DNA from: Apostichopus japonicus
Lineage: Eukaryota; Echinodermata; Holothuroidea; Aspidochirotida; Stichopodidae
Length of the DNA: 64,000 nt
NCBI RefSeq assembly: GCF_037975245.1
Contig: NC_092565.1
Span: 8,962,999-9,026,998, forward strand
Direction of reading: 5' to 3'
The notes below the pieces were generated by a model that saw only the letters and a program-made list of their open reading frames with translations, made no database searches and was not told where the DNA came from. Below are positions 14,701 to 25,972 of this stretch, in pieces (position 1 is the stretch's first letter; the number at the start of each line of letters is the position of its first letter). The translations under genes were made by a program, and so were the position numbers.

Positions 14701-17700
14701 TCTACCATCCTCATCTATCGTTCAGAAGTGTACACATTTAAACAGAATCTATACTTTTAAAAATAGCCAAATGTTTTTGTTTACTTTGTAATTATGAAAC
14801 TGTTACAGCAGCAACACAAAAGTTTTGCACAAGGATGTACTTTTTTGACTACTGTGTGGTCGTTAATCTGCTCCGATGCCCTTCATTCAGCAAAGGATCC
14901 AAGAGTGTGACAAAGAGAAACAAGGAATAATAGAATAATTGTAAGCTTGTCTTCAAAGCACACCTACTATGTTGTCCATCACCCCTGCACACACACACAC
15001 ACACACACTTGATAGGTGTACAACTTTCTATAATAACTAAATGCACAATCGAGATGAGCACAACTGAAACCCACAAAAGGTAAATCTATGAACCTCCTTT
15101 TCATAATGCATGTTATATAAATAACGACCTATCACCCTTTCTCACCAGAAACCATTTGGATAAACAAAACTCGCACCCTATTATAAAATAACAGCTGACA
15201 ATGCTCATTTCTTTGTTCCAGACAACAATAGCATCATAGGTTTATTTTCTTTGCCTTAAATGGAAAATAGTATTTATTTGCATAACCTATTTTAGGTACA
15301 GACTTGCTGAACGGTACTGAACAATGAAAGGGCAAAATCTGATGTACAGTAATGGACTGAGGAGGTACAGATGTAAGCAGACGACCATGGACTTTTGGTG
15401 TGATAAAAGTTCAGCTATTTGCAGAATTGTAACTACATGCATTTACTATGTGTTGGTGATATTAACCACTAAATCAGGTATCGACAATTGAAAACTTAAC
15501 AATCCAGGTACTATTATTTATATATTGATTCTGACATTTTATTCTTTGTCATCAGTACAGGGTAAAGATAGCTTTGTCCTGTATCACATGACAGAATGCT
15601 AACTGTGCAAAGAAGATCTGTGTAAAGTGTACATTATACTGTAGCAGCTTGTGTACACAGTAAAACATACAGTGAAGAAAATAACTCCTGAAACTTCTGC
15701 TACCATTTAAGGAAAAATTCCGATCGAAAAACGTGTGTACTTAAAATGGTAGACTGAGAGGGGAGGTGGACAATGACTGGGGAGCTGGTCATAGAGGGTT
15801 GCACATGAGTGTTTAAGGGTTACCAAGGACATTACAGACACGGTAGAACGGGTGCTAAGGTTGTGAGGAGACAGGCAAGCGAGGAAAGAAGTAAATCATA
15901 CATTTTGTAGCAAAATAAAAGCCTATCAGATAACCCACCTAGTCAACTAATGTTCAAAACCTAGAATTTATCAACTGCTACTGTACAATGGGTACTTTCC
16001 TTAAGCAGACTGACTTTCAACTTAAATTTAAGTCCTGAACCAACCAGAATTCTACTGGTCAATGCAAAAATACAGAAATTAAGAAATGTCACCAAATTAT
16101 CTTCACTTGGTCACCAACAATTGTCTCCTGAATTTCACCAATGAAGCTTCTAAAAACATTTTTTCCTGGAAGTTCTACCACTCTAAATATATTCTACATG
16201 TTGAAGTAGATTAAATCAAAAAAGATATATCAAAAGCGTCTGAGCAGAGAATTACAAATACAGGAGGCAGTGAAACGGAGAAAGTTACATTAATCAACCA
16301 CACATATATATATCTGACCTTCCAATGTCCGCACTTGCAGCATGTCTGGAGGTAAACCTGGTCCCGCTCAATGCTTGCCGTACATGTTAGGTAATTAAGT
16401 TTTCAGTAAGACCAAACTTTCAACATTTATCACTGGCCCATTATTACTCCAGAACAATTTGAACCAAGGGAAAAACCCTTCATAAAGTTAAGTGTCATAA
16501 AAATGCAATATCCATCTGAAACCTCAAGAGATCTTTTATAAATTACTCTGTCATTTGACACATACTGATGACATGGTGCATGAGCAAGCTATTGCTTGCA
16601 GGTTTAACATCATATAACGATTGAACATAAACTGCTGAAGGGGGGGGGGGGCGTTGGGGGCATTTTTTAGGGTATATTGAGAGTTAAAACATAAAGAACA
16701 TAAGTTTCTTGTCACTTTGATCCCCAAGGGAGCCCAAAAAAGATATACCTATCCAGAAATAAACTGATGGCAGAGTAATGACATATCATTTAATGCTTTA
16801 TCAACTATTAAACATGACATAGCTTCTAACAACCCCCCCCCCCTTCCCCAAAGGATCCTTTAAAAGGCTTCCTTTAATCATCTGTCATCAACCAATTTCA
16901 GGAGCGGGACAAGAAAACAAATGTTCAATTCCAGTAATTGCTCTCTGAAATGCCCTATTATAGCTACCGTTTCTTAAAGGGTTGATAGTTTTCTTCTATG
17001 AAATTGTAAATGTAACTTGTAAATGTCAGCATAAATCATAAATGTGACATAATCTGAAATTTTGTGAGCGAAAAAAATTTCGTTATTCCTCTATATGTGT
17101 ATATTTACTAATGGTGTCAGTAATTGGAACACAATTTCTATGTTCATAGCCTCAAATTCCATGAAATCAAGCTGTTGTCTTTAACATCGGCTTGATTTAG
17201 CTGGACCCTCACAACCAACGAGTGGTATGTTGATGCTATTTAGAGTCTTGCAAGCAAATTGTAAAATAATGTTATATTTCATTACCTTAGTAATCAAGCC
17301 TCCTAGTAGAGAAGTACCATGTATCGAGACTAAAGACTACATAAGAAATGTTCCAACCAACACTCCACACCCCTTTAACAGCAATCATGAGAAATATAAC
17401 CTTCGACCTGCTAATGCTTTGACTGCATAGAGTATCCCCTAGGGCACCTAAAAGCTTAGAATACACGCAACATTGCAATCATAATATTTGTGTGTTTTTC
17501 CTCCTTTCCCCCCCCCCCCTTTTCCAAGTACATACTTTTTATGTATTCATACAGACCACATATTTATTAGTTAGGTTTCACAGAGGATCTTGCCTCTGAT
17601 CAGGCCCACATTACTTTGACATTACACATGAAGTACTACTGTAACCTTAAAGTTTAACTAAACAAATGACTAAAATAAGCTACGGAAATGAATTTGGTAC

Positions 17701-20700
17701 CACTGAACCAAAACACATTACCTGGACCCTTCCTGTATGGCTACCTGTACTATCTGTCCCATATCATTCCTTATCAGATACACCAGAGACAACTTTGGTG
17801 TACCTACTTGCTACACCCACATGTTAAAGCCCCCCCCCTGTCCCCATCACATCCCCCTAACTCCTGCCTAGGTCCATGACCAAGCCCCCCTCTCCAACCT
17901 ACTGACACCTTTTTGGACCAAACTATTCTGATTACAGCTGCGCATATTGGTTATAATACAATTTGATTTTTTTTTTTTGCAATGCATCATTCAAACCAAG
18001 CAATGTTCAGTATTAAAACACTCACATAAAAGGGCTACATTATTGAATCCAAATGATTGACTCCAAATAAGCAATTTATTAACTACAGTAATTAGCTCCT
18101 ATTAACGGAAAACACTGTGTCCCGCTTAATTACCACGCAAAGTTGAAACCTTGTTATCATGACACTCAATGAGATTTTCGCTGTCTAGAAACCAGATGCG
18201 TTGTCAACAAATTTGTTTTTCCTGAAACAGCGGTCTACGACAACACAACACTGTGATACATTGATTACAAAATGCGGCTTCAGTGATGCAAACCCTGAAC
18301 CCAACATAGATTTGCTTTTGTCCTGGTTGCCTAATCCCTCGTACAAGATAAAAAAAGGTTGTCTAAACCATCCTCCTACTAGATATAGATTGTGATAAAG
18401 CAATATTTTATGCTCGCCCACATTTTAAGTTTATGTCTGTACCAGCAACTTTTGATGACTTTGAAAAACAAAAAACTGCCAGGGGTTGCCCAGGACACCA
18501 GCCAGAGGCATATGTGACTGTTCCACCAATGATTGATCAGCTTACAACCATTCATGTCAACATTAGACTCCAATCAACCTGAGTTGTCTACTGTCTCTGT
18601 TGATAAGCAAACCTGATTGCATACAGAATAGATACTGGTAAGTTGTCTTCTGAATCCATGGAGTAGCCAATTTCAAATTTTCAATTTCTTTTTTTCCATT
18701 GTAAATTATAACATTTATAAATAGGACACATAATAATGAAACACAAAAGACGTGGAATGTAAAATCATGAAAGCATGAACAAAATTAAAGAAATAAGATG
18801 GAGGATTAGAAGGTTGAAAGATTAAAAGGATTATAACAGAGATTCTAAGAACCCAACTTGAATATAAATGGCTGCTCTGTAGACATATGAGTTCTTAAAA
18901 AGCTAAATTCTAAAATATATTGTTTGGCATCCTTCTATCCTTGCTGCTGCTTGCCACATGGTGTTAGATGTCAAACATTAAAATCGATATTCGGACTGAA
19001 AGGTTTGAACAGATTTGAAAATACGGAGGGATAAAAGTATCTACATAGTTTAAAAAGGTTCTAGATTTCAAATATCATAAATCAAACAATACATTATGTT
19101 TGCATGGATGTTGACTATTACTCTTTGGTGAGAACAGAGACTTTATTGCCGCAAAGTTTGGCAAATCTATAATCGCACTATTTAATCAGTAAATAGAAAA
19201 TATACACAGCTGTTCAATGTAACAGTCAAAATCTAGGATTGAAATAGTATCGCTAGTCGTATCGCCAGTCGTAGCTACAGTAGTTGTTTGCTAGTCGTAG
19301 CTGTACTTACACATTCTTTGGGGCGTCTCTCGGACAGTCATTCTCCTCTGGCCCAGGAAACTCATTCTCATATATTTGTAGAGAATATGGATAAAATATC
19401 TGGAGGGTCTGTAAAAAAAAAATTGAAATAAAAAGAATTTGATCAAAATGAAAAACATGAAACTGAATAGTAGTAATGAAGTTACTGATTATTATAGGAA
19501 CCTACTGTACTTGTCTCAACATACATTTATAGTACTGAACCGACTTCTACTACTAGGCTGTTACTACTAGCTTGTTATTAGTGAAGCAGACTATATATCA
19601 TAATAACAGTACACCTTCAAGTGATGGATGGATGGATGGATGGATGGATGGATGGATGGATGGATGGATGGATGGATGGATGGATGGATGGATGGATGGA
19701 TGGATGGATGGATGGATGGATGGATGGATGGATGGATGGATGGATGGATGGATGGATGGATGGATGGATGGATGGATGGATGGATGGATGGATGGATGGA
19801 TGGATGGATGGATGGATGGATGGATGGATGGATGGATGGATGGATGGATGGATGGATGGATGGATGGATGGATGGATGGATGGATGGATGGATGGTGATG
19901 GATGGATAGATGGACGGTACCACATTCTCTATTTTGAAACATACTAGTACAGTAGTATAAAGTAGAGAGCCTTCTGTCTGAAAACAAACTGGAGGGACCT
20001 GCTAAAGATATCATCTGTCAAGCTGAATGGAAAAGACAAGCTTGAAACATATATATACTTGTTGAGTGATCCACTTTGTTCACATCATAATACATATAAA
20101 CTTGTTGAATGATCCACTTTGTTCATACATATTATCGAGTGATCCATTTTGTTCATACATAATACGTATAAACTTGTTGAGTGATCCACTTTGTTCATAC
20201 ATAATACATATATACTTGTTGAGTGATCCACTTTGTTCATAAATAATACATATAAACTTGTTGAGTGATCCACTTTGTTCATACATAATACATATATACT
20301 TGTTGAGTGATCCACTTTGTTCATAAATAATACATATACTTGTTGAGTGATCCCCTTTGTTCATTGTTTCAAAACTATGGCTTCCATTGATCTCCACCAA
20401 AGACAAAGAGATGGGACATCCATCTGTGATGTACAAGAACTGTCTATAGTTACTGCCATCAGGGATACAAGCTTTGTATCACACACATACACATTACACA
20501 GTACTGTACACACACACATGTATATGTACATAAACAGTACTGTCTGTATCAAGAGTTGACTTATTGAAAATGCAAGGATTTTTGCTTGTCCAAAATACAT
20601 AAGTTCTAGACACTATGACAGACTGGTGGAATGATAAAGAAGGTGTTGCTTTGGAATGAACCTGATACCGAATGAGGTTGGTTCTATAAGGTTACCGGAA

Positions 20701-23700
20701 CAATGTAGACACATTTTAAACTAGAAGCAGGAGTGTGTAAGTTATGAGGAGACATGTGCAGTAAGTAACCATTTCATCTGTATGACTGGTAAACCACTGA
20801 GGGGCGTTTAATTACAGCAGCTGACAATTCCGCTAGTACCGTAGAGTTAAGGTGTAATACTTCTTAATCATCCTGTGAATTCAGGTTTGTAGATTTAAAA
20901 TGTTTAAATTACTGGGATGATTTCTAGTTGCTAGCTTGTCAACTGTCATGATCTAGTTGTAGTTGTACCCTTTAGGTATGTCAGTGAAATACACTCTTTT
21001 ATTTTATTGGCAGTTTTCTCCACCATCTCCCCCAAAATAATCTCATGTCGTTATTAAGAATTTCTCTTTTCTGTGTCATGTAACTGTATGTCTGAAGTTT
21101 CCAAAGAATCTCCTAATATATTTTGTAAACCCTGTTTCACTTCTGAACTCACGTTCACCTGATGATGAGGATAACAGATCCCTGTAGACACCACAAAACT
21201 CCAGGTTTGGGTAATTACTGCACTCCTCTCTCACCTCTTTTACTAATGCACTTTCCCATCTACCTACTGTAGCCTATTTATTCGTAACATTTTATCACTG
21301 CACCCCCTCGCCCCCCCCCCCCGCCCCCACCCACTGACCCTTCTCCAGGTCAACACCCATCACCTATTCTTCTGAACCTATCACTACATTATATGTTTCT
21401 AATAAAATAAAACTGTGTCCTTTTCCTTTCATGTATACAGTAGGTAATTATTACAACATGTCCCCTCCACTGACTGGCTCCCTTATCATCATTGTTATTT
21501 AAGTCAACATTGTAACCCAGCCCAGACTGTTCGATTATTATCATTTAAACAGAAAGTCACCATGGAAATACGAAAAACTTTGTTATCCTTTCCCAATGAT
21601 GCTTTTCTGATGCTTGTTTGCTATTCAGTGAAATTGGTCTCTCTGCTTCTGCTTTTTAACAGATCAAAGTTAACCTGTTTTTACTTAACCATTCTATTAC
21701 CGTACCCTTAACCAGGTGCAATTTCAGCTTGCATGTAATGTACGTTTAGACCTGTATCTACGAAATTATCATTACAGTACAAGACAGAATGGCTTTCTTA
21801 TATAAAAGAAAATAATCAATAGTTTGATCTAGTCATTCAACTTGTGAGTTTAATCAAACGTACTAAACAGAAGCATATCAAGAAATCGATTCTTTGATTC
21901 TACTTTACTTTGAACCTGATCATTTCCTTCCTAGAGTACCGGTTTATCCAATCATCTGGCCTTGAATCGATTGACTGTTTCCATGGCAACAAAATTAATT
22001 AATACAACAAACACGACATATTACACCAAAACTTACTGGTTTCGGTGCTTACTGTATGAACGACGATACTTACCTGTCTCAATGCTACAAATGCACTCAA
22101 ATCAACCTACAGTACCTTGCAAAAGTTGGTAACATTTTAGTGCTGCACAGCCCCCCCCCTCCCCCATCCATCCACCTCCCCCTCCCCAAACTGACCTTAT
22201 ACATACATTGGAAATGTACAACAGATCTTATCTTGAATTTAGGCCCTTGCTGACTTGAGAAACTTCACCAACACTTTAATAACAAACTTAGTTGTATGCT
22301 TGAGAATGATAGGTAAGGAAGGGAGAGGAAGTGGGCATTGACTCCTAGGGTAGGTCAGTGGGAACGCTGTGCTAAAATAGTACCAACTTTTGTAAGCAAG
22401 ATAGATTGGATTGCCTTATGGAGACAGGTATATCCTAGATTATTGTTCCTTATGTTTTACTCATCTATGTACTTATTACTTGAACATTAAAAAAATTAAA
22501 AAAAACCTTGTTTGTTTTAAGCACTGTGCACATGTTATCTTCCATCGACCCCCGCCCATATCCACCCCTTTGTAGGCTGTATGTACAGTGCTGTGGGTGT
22601 ACTGGAAGTTAATACCAAAGTCTAAGCATGATTGTGTCAGCTACGGGCTCCACACATGTATTGTGTGGGCGTAAGTACTCCTATAGTATATCACACAATG
22701 TAAAATGGTTGTTTAACAGATGAAATCTGTCCAACGTAGATATATGATACCAGCATATTCTTGGGACTTGTAATCCAACTTGAATGCCAAGCAACATTGA
22801 TCAAGCTTGTATTCATCCCCAGAGTTTTATTGTCAGATCATGAAGAATGCTGGTTACAGAGTAACCATCCAATGTAGATAAAAAAATTGATTTAAATATC
22901 TTTATAGGTTGACTATAGTTCTATATGCACAATTTCTGTGGCTGTGTAATATTTTTGCACTAATAACTAGCTATCCCTTCATTAGTACTAAACTTCCTGA
23001 TGTACTGAATCGCATGCAATGCAGTGATTGCGCCCAATCCTTATTAGAAGCAGCGAGATACAGCCCATGGATTATTATCTGAGTCAAATTAATTTCCCCA
23101 AATGATCCAACCTTTTCCTGTTTTTTCTCTCAATTTATTACTGAAAGTGTTTACAATGTTACACTTGCTCTGAAGCTTAAATTCTCCCTTAAAAAAAAGG
23201 TGCCAAAAGCAGTAATTATCAAACCAACTTGGTGGCAACGGTAACAGGATTGGTCCTCCGTTGAACCATTGGTACAGTAAATTTTCACCTGGTGCGTCTG
23301 CTACTGCACGGATGAAGTGTGGTTCAGCAAGATCGGGCTTCTGTACATGATAAAACTGCTTTGTGTTTATTGATAAAACACGTAATAATGTATGTGATAA
23401 TGTTCACTTTATCTGGTCAACTTCCTCAAGAGTCTTAAGCATTTCTTGATGACACAGTATATCATTCCTTTGTAAAGTATTTAATATACAATGACGAGCT
23501 ACTATATTAACAACAAACACTATGAAACCCCAAATGAAAAGTGAAACTGTTGACAAAAGCTACCCTGTATTTTCTGAAATATTTTTATGAGCACATATTT
23601 TAATGGGCAGCTTTGAAAATGTGTACGTATTGTGTTATATTAATAAAGCATTACTGCATTGAATCACACTGTAACTTCTATGGGGATTTTTCCCCCTTTA

Positions 23701-25915
23701 TTTGCACTTTAAATTCTGAAAATATGAAGAGGCATTAACAGTGTGACAAAAGCAGCTGCTAAATAGAACTTCTGTAGTACAGTACAGTACCTTCGCAATT
23801 TGGTGGACTAGGTTTATCTATTAAACATACATATAGTGCTGTAGTTATTACACTTAGACGGGGCCCCTCCATCGCAACTACTGTAGGCTGCATTTGTCAC
23901 TGCCTCTTAATCTTGCTTCTTTATGTCGTTTTCATATGCTGTTGTACAAATTGTCAATGAATTTTTATTACCATCTCAAAGCTAAAAAAAAAAAAAAATT
24001 CACATCCTTTATGCGTAGGGCACAAATTCTGTTTTTTTTTTGTCTAATTTAAATAACACAAAAATTGCAATTTTAAGTAGACAACTTAACCAACATGATT
24101 GAATGATATTTTGATCTTAACTGGTTTTCTTTTCCAAAAAATTGGCACTTAATTTTTGACCAAATTTCTCTGCCTACATGTAATGATCACTGTGTTATTA
24201 GCCAACAGACATATTGCATGTAAATTCAGAAGAATAATAAACTCCCAGCTTCATATAAGATCAAAAAAGAGGAGAAATTCATATGGATAGAATTAAAGAG
24301 TGGAAATGAATTTGATGCACATCCTTTTTCCCCTCGATTTTGACTTAAGGCAATCTTTGACAACCTTCCACATATTTTCCGGAAACACAACTGTTTCACA
24401 ATGGATTTTCTGCTCTCCTTTATCTAACAATGCTCTGTTACAACAGGTTCATATGCATTCTATTTACAGTTCTATATTCGTGTATGTGATTTGTGGACGA
24501 AAGAAGTTGAAAAATTAAATCTTTCTCCACCACTGGATGGAACGTTATTTCGATTTGAGGCGATCAATTCCAACTAAGCCTGCACAAAACAGTTTCACAA
24601 GATTTATTCTAATAAACAATAAACTCATTGTTTGGTCTTATGTTTAACACAAGTTTGTAAGACTTCTGGAGAATGTGGATGATGGGGTAGGAGTGGGAGG
24701 GGGGTGGGGTGGGTGTAGGGAAACCCTTAGGATTCCACCACTCACTTAACCAGAATTTTAATTTGCTTGGTTGAAGACAATGACATTAGGGATTGAAACT
24801 CTAAACTGTCTAGTCTCTGCTGCAAATGTTCTGTTCGTATGAACTGGAACATGCAGTATCAGCAGGCTAAAGATAGCTGCAATGTCCGATTCGCACCTCA
24901 AAAAACAAATTTCGACAATTCCTGTATATATATCGTACATTGACAAACTAAAATAAACCGAATAATGTGGTCATGTGATCTCCACCAATTACATTCAGCT
25001 CGACCGCTCAAAGTTGTCACATTCCCAATCATGAATTGTCTGACATGGACCTTCTCAAATTCAGATAATTTTTATACTGCACACGTCTAACAGCAGACTT
25101 TCTATTTCGTCACGATTTACCGACAGGATTTGCCGCGGGCCACTGGCTACTTTACAGTCTTTGCTAACATGAAAACAGGCAGCATACAAATTAAATTAAA
25201 TTGATAATGATGTACATCTGCACCTAGCAAAAACAGAACCTGAAACATAAAAATTTGCAGCGGGAGTTTTGCCGGCCTTCCTTCCTGGAATACTACGACT
25301 CACCTGACAGAAGTCGATGGCACGGATGACGTCATTTATCTCCTCCGAGTAATAGTCGTGGCTGAATACAAGTAAGGCATCGCCGATATCTGTGGCCCGG
25401 CTTAGGGACTGGATCAAATACTGCAGGTACTCGAGCCTTTTGTGAACCATCACCAGTATGACTATGCTGTCCGTGGATCGCCTCGGGAATCGATCCAAAT
25501 TCAGTACGTTCTGTTGATGGTTGATGTCTAATATTGCCTTTCTTATGTGTACATTTGGTCCTTTTAAATTACTAGTTAAATTGAAATGAATTTTAGAATC
25601 TTTGGGCTTTCTTATATTGATAGTGTCATTAATATTATTCTTTGCTATGACATCTTTATTTACATGGGGTATATGTTTGAGGGGTGCCTTGGTAAAAATA
25701 AAATTCTTCTCCTGGGGATTTGCATTGACATTTATGTTACTGTTCAAGTCCCGTTTCCCGCTCTTGGGCTTTTCGTGAAGCGGGACAGGCTCTCTGCCCT
25801 GGTCCATAAGAGAGCTATCTTTATCTTCCGTCGCGGTTAAGACCAAAGACCAGACGGCTACCAGAATCAAGACTAAACCTGCTGCCCCTAAACGGCAAAG
25901 TCTTTTTAACCTCAT
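2577..25915 (-). CDS. MGAT2: MGAT2: alpha-1,6-mannosyl-glycoprotein 2-beta-N-acetylglucosaminyltransferase (partial, four exons, 3' end outside window)
   Basis: Golgi type II membrane enzyme that adds beta-1,2-GlcNAc to the alpha-1,6 mannose arm, committing N-glycans to the complex biantennary form. Coding exons, in transcript order: 25304-25915, 19311-19408, 10401-10500, 2577-2707. All junctions are GT..AG and the frame stays open for 313 residues. Visible: a short basic N-terminus, a membrane anchor at about residues 10-28, a low-complexity Asn/Lys-rich stem to about 147, then the catalytic domain. Family blocks are [15 protein letters not shown] (157-171), [11 protein letters not shown] (184-194), NEFPG followed by [18 protein letters not shown] (253-260), TKHHWFWK (263-270) and [14 protein letters not shown] (about 289-302). 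The last carries the EED acidic motif expected to bind the metal-UDP-GlcNAc. These align closely with vertebrate MGAT2 as I remember it (447 residues in human), so roughly 130 C-terminal residues lie left of position 1. The start is the first ATG of the anchor-coding exon, with A at -3. Confidence 0.93.
2708..10400. other. MGAT2 intron between exons 3 and 4
   Basis: About 7.7 kb of AT-rich intron. A CT/GTCT microsatellite lies at 4644-4692, AAT repeats at about 4788-4812, and poly-C at 3660-3680. Dispersed-repeat copies lie near 7889-7975 and 9195-9250. No conserved coding block was seen on either strand. Confidence 0.55.
10401..10500 (-). CDS. MGAT2: MGAT2 coding exon 3
   Basis: 100 bp between a TTTTTCAG acceptor and a GTAAGT donor. 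It encodes [19 protein letters not shown] followed by [12 protein letters not shown]. The GHYRE and TKHHWxWK strings are signature blocks of GlcNAc-transferase II. It ends in phase 0. Confidence 0.92.
10501..19310. other. MGAT2 intron between exons 2 and 3
   Basis: About 8.8 kb without recognised coding sequence. It holds the C-rich minisatellite near 10.93-11.13 kb, an AC microsatellite at about 14990-15009, G/C homopolymer runs near 14345, 16640, 16832, 17509 and 17828, and a dispersed-repeat copy near 15755-15890. Confidence 0.55.
10936..11133. repeat. C-rich minisatellite, unit about 20-22 bp, roughly nine copies
   Basis: Tandem copies of a unit close to CTCCAATCCCCCACTCTCCC. Length varies by one or two C residues per copy. 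One strand is almost purely C/T plus A, so its complement is G-rich (GGGGGATTGGAG). Overlapping open frames on both strands here are by-products of the repeat. It lies inside an MGAT2 intron. Confidence 0.9.
19311..19408 (-). CDS. MGAT2: MGAT2 coding exon 2
   Basis: 98 bp, bounded by a T-rich ..TTACAG acceptor and a GT|GTAAGT donor. It encodes [13 protein letters not shown], then NEFPG and CPRDAPKN, which continues the vertebrate MGAT2 alignment without a gap from exon 1. It ends in phase 2, completed by the first base of the next exon. Confidence 0.9.
19623..19917. repeat. GATG tetranucleotide microsatellite, about 68 perfect copies
   Basis: Perfect GATG repetition runs from 19623 to 19895, followed by a short imperfect tail (GATGGATAGATGGACGG). 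Such a long uninterrupted tract is expected to be length-polymorphic. It creates long meaningless open frames (MDGW or PSIH repeats) in several frames. Confidence 0.97.
20058..20365. repeat. 42-bp tandem repeat, about eight copies, with an 84-bp dimer periodicity
   Basis: The unit begins CTTGTTGAGTGATCCACTTT and continues with TTCATACATAATACATATA. Unit starts lie near 20059, 20102, 20136 (short copy), 20174, 20216, 20258, 20300 and 20340. From 20174 on, copies alternate between a CATACATAATACATATATA ending and a CATAAATAATACATATAAA ending, so the real repeat is a dimer. The array starts about 140 bp after the GATG microsatellite. Confidence 0.9.
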
Positions 25916-25972
25916 CTTGTAAAGAGAGGTATGGTTATCCAGATGGACACTTGGGTCACCTGCCGTGAGAAT
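25304..25972 (-). CDS. MGAT2: MGAT2 first coding exon with part of the 5' UTR
   Basis: The coding part is 25304-25915 (204 codons, phase 0). Bases 25916-25972 are 5' UTR. A clear acceptor (TTGTTTCAACAG) ends at 25973, so the mRNA has at least one more upstream non-coding exon that I could not place. The donor after the FCQ codons is CAG|GTGAGT. The exon encodes the cytosolic tail, membrane anchor, stem and first catalytic block. Two N-glycosylation sequons (N96-D-T, N112-L-T) lie in the stem. Confidence 0.9.

Larger units (their letters stand above)
19409..25303. other. MGAT2 intron between exons 1 and 2
   Basis: About 5.9 kb with no recognised gene. It contains the GATG microsatellite (19623-19917), the 42-bp tandem array (20058-20365), dispersed-repeat copies near 20620-20760 and 22300-22435, and C-runs near 21301-21325 and 22150. 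Confidence 0.55.

Noticed and set aside
19572-20014. Long open frames of MDGW and PSIH repeats
   Set aside because: Products of a stop-free tetranucleotide repeat that is open in several frames on both strands.
25586-25840. 84-residue plus-strand frame
   Set aside because: Antisense shadow of the first MGAT2 coding exon.
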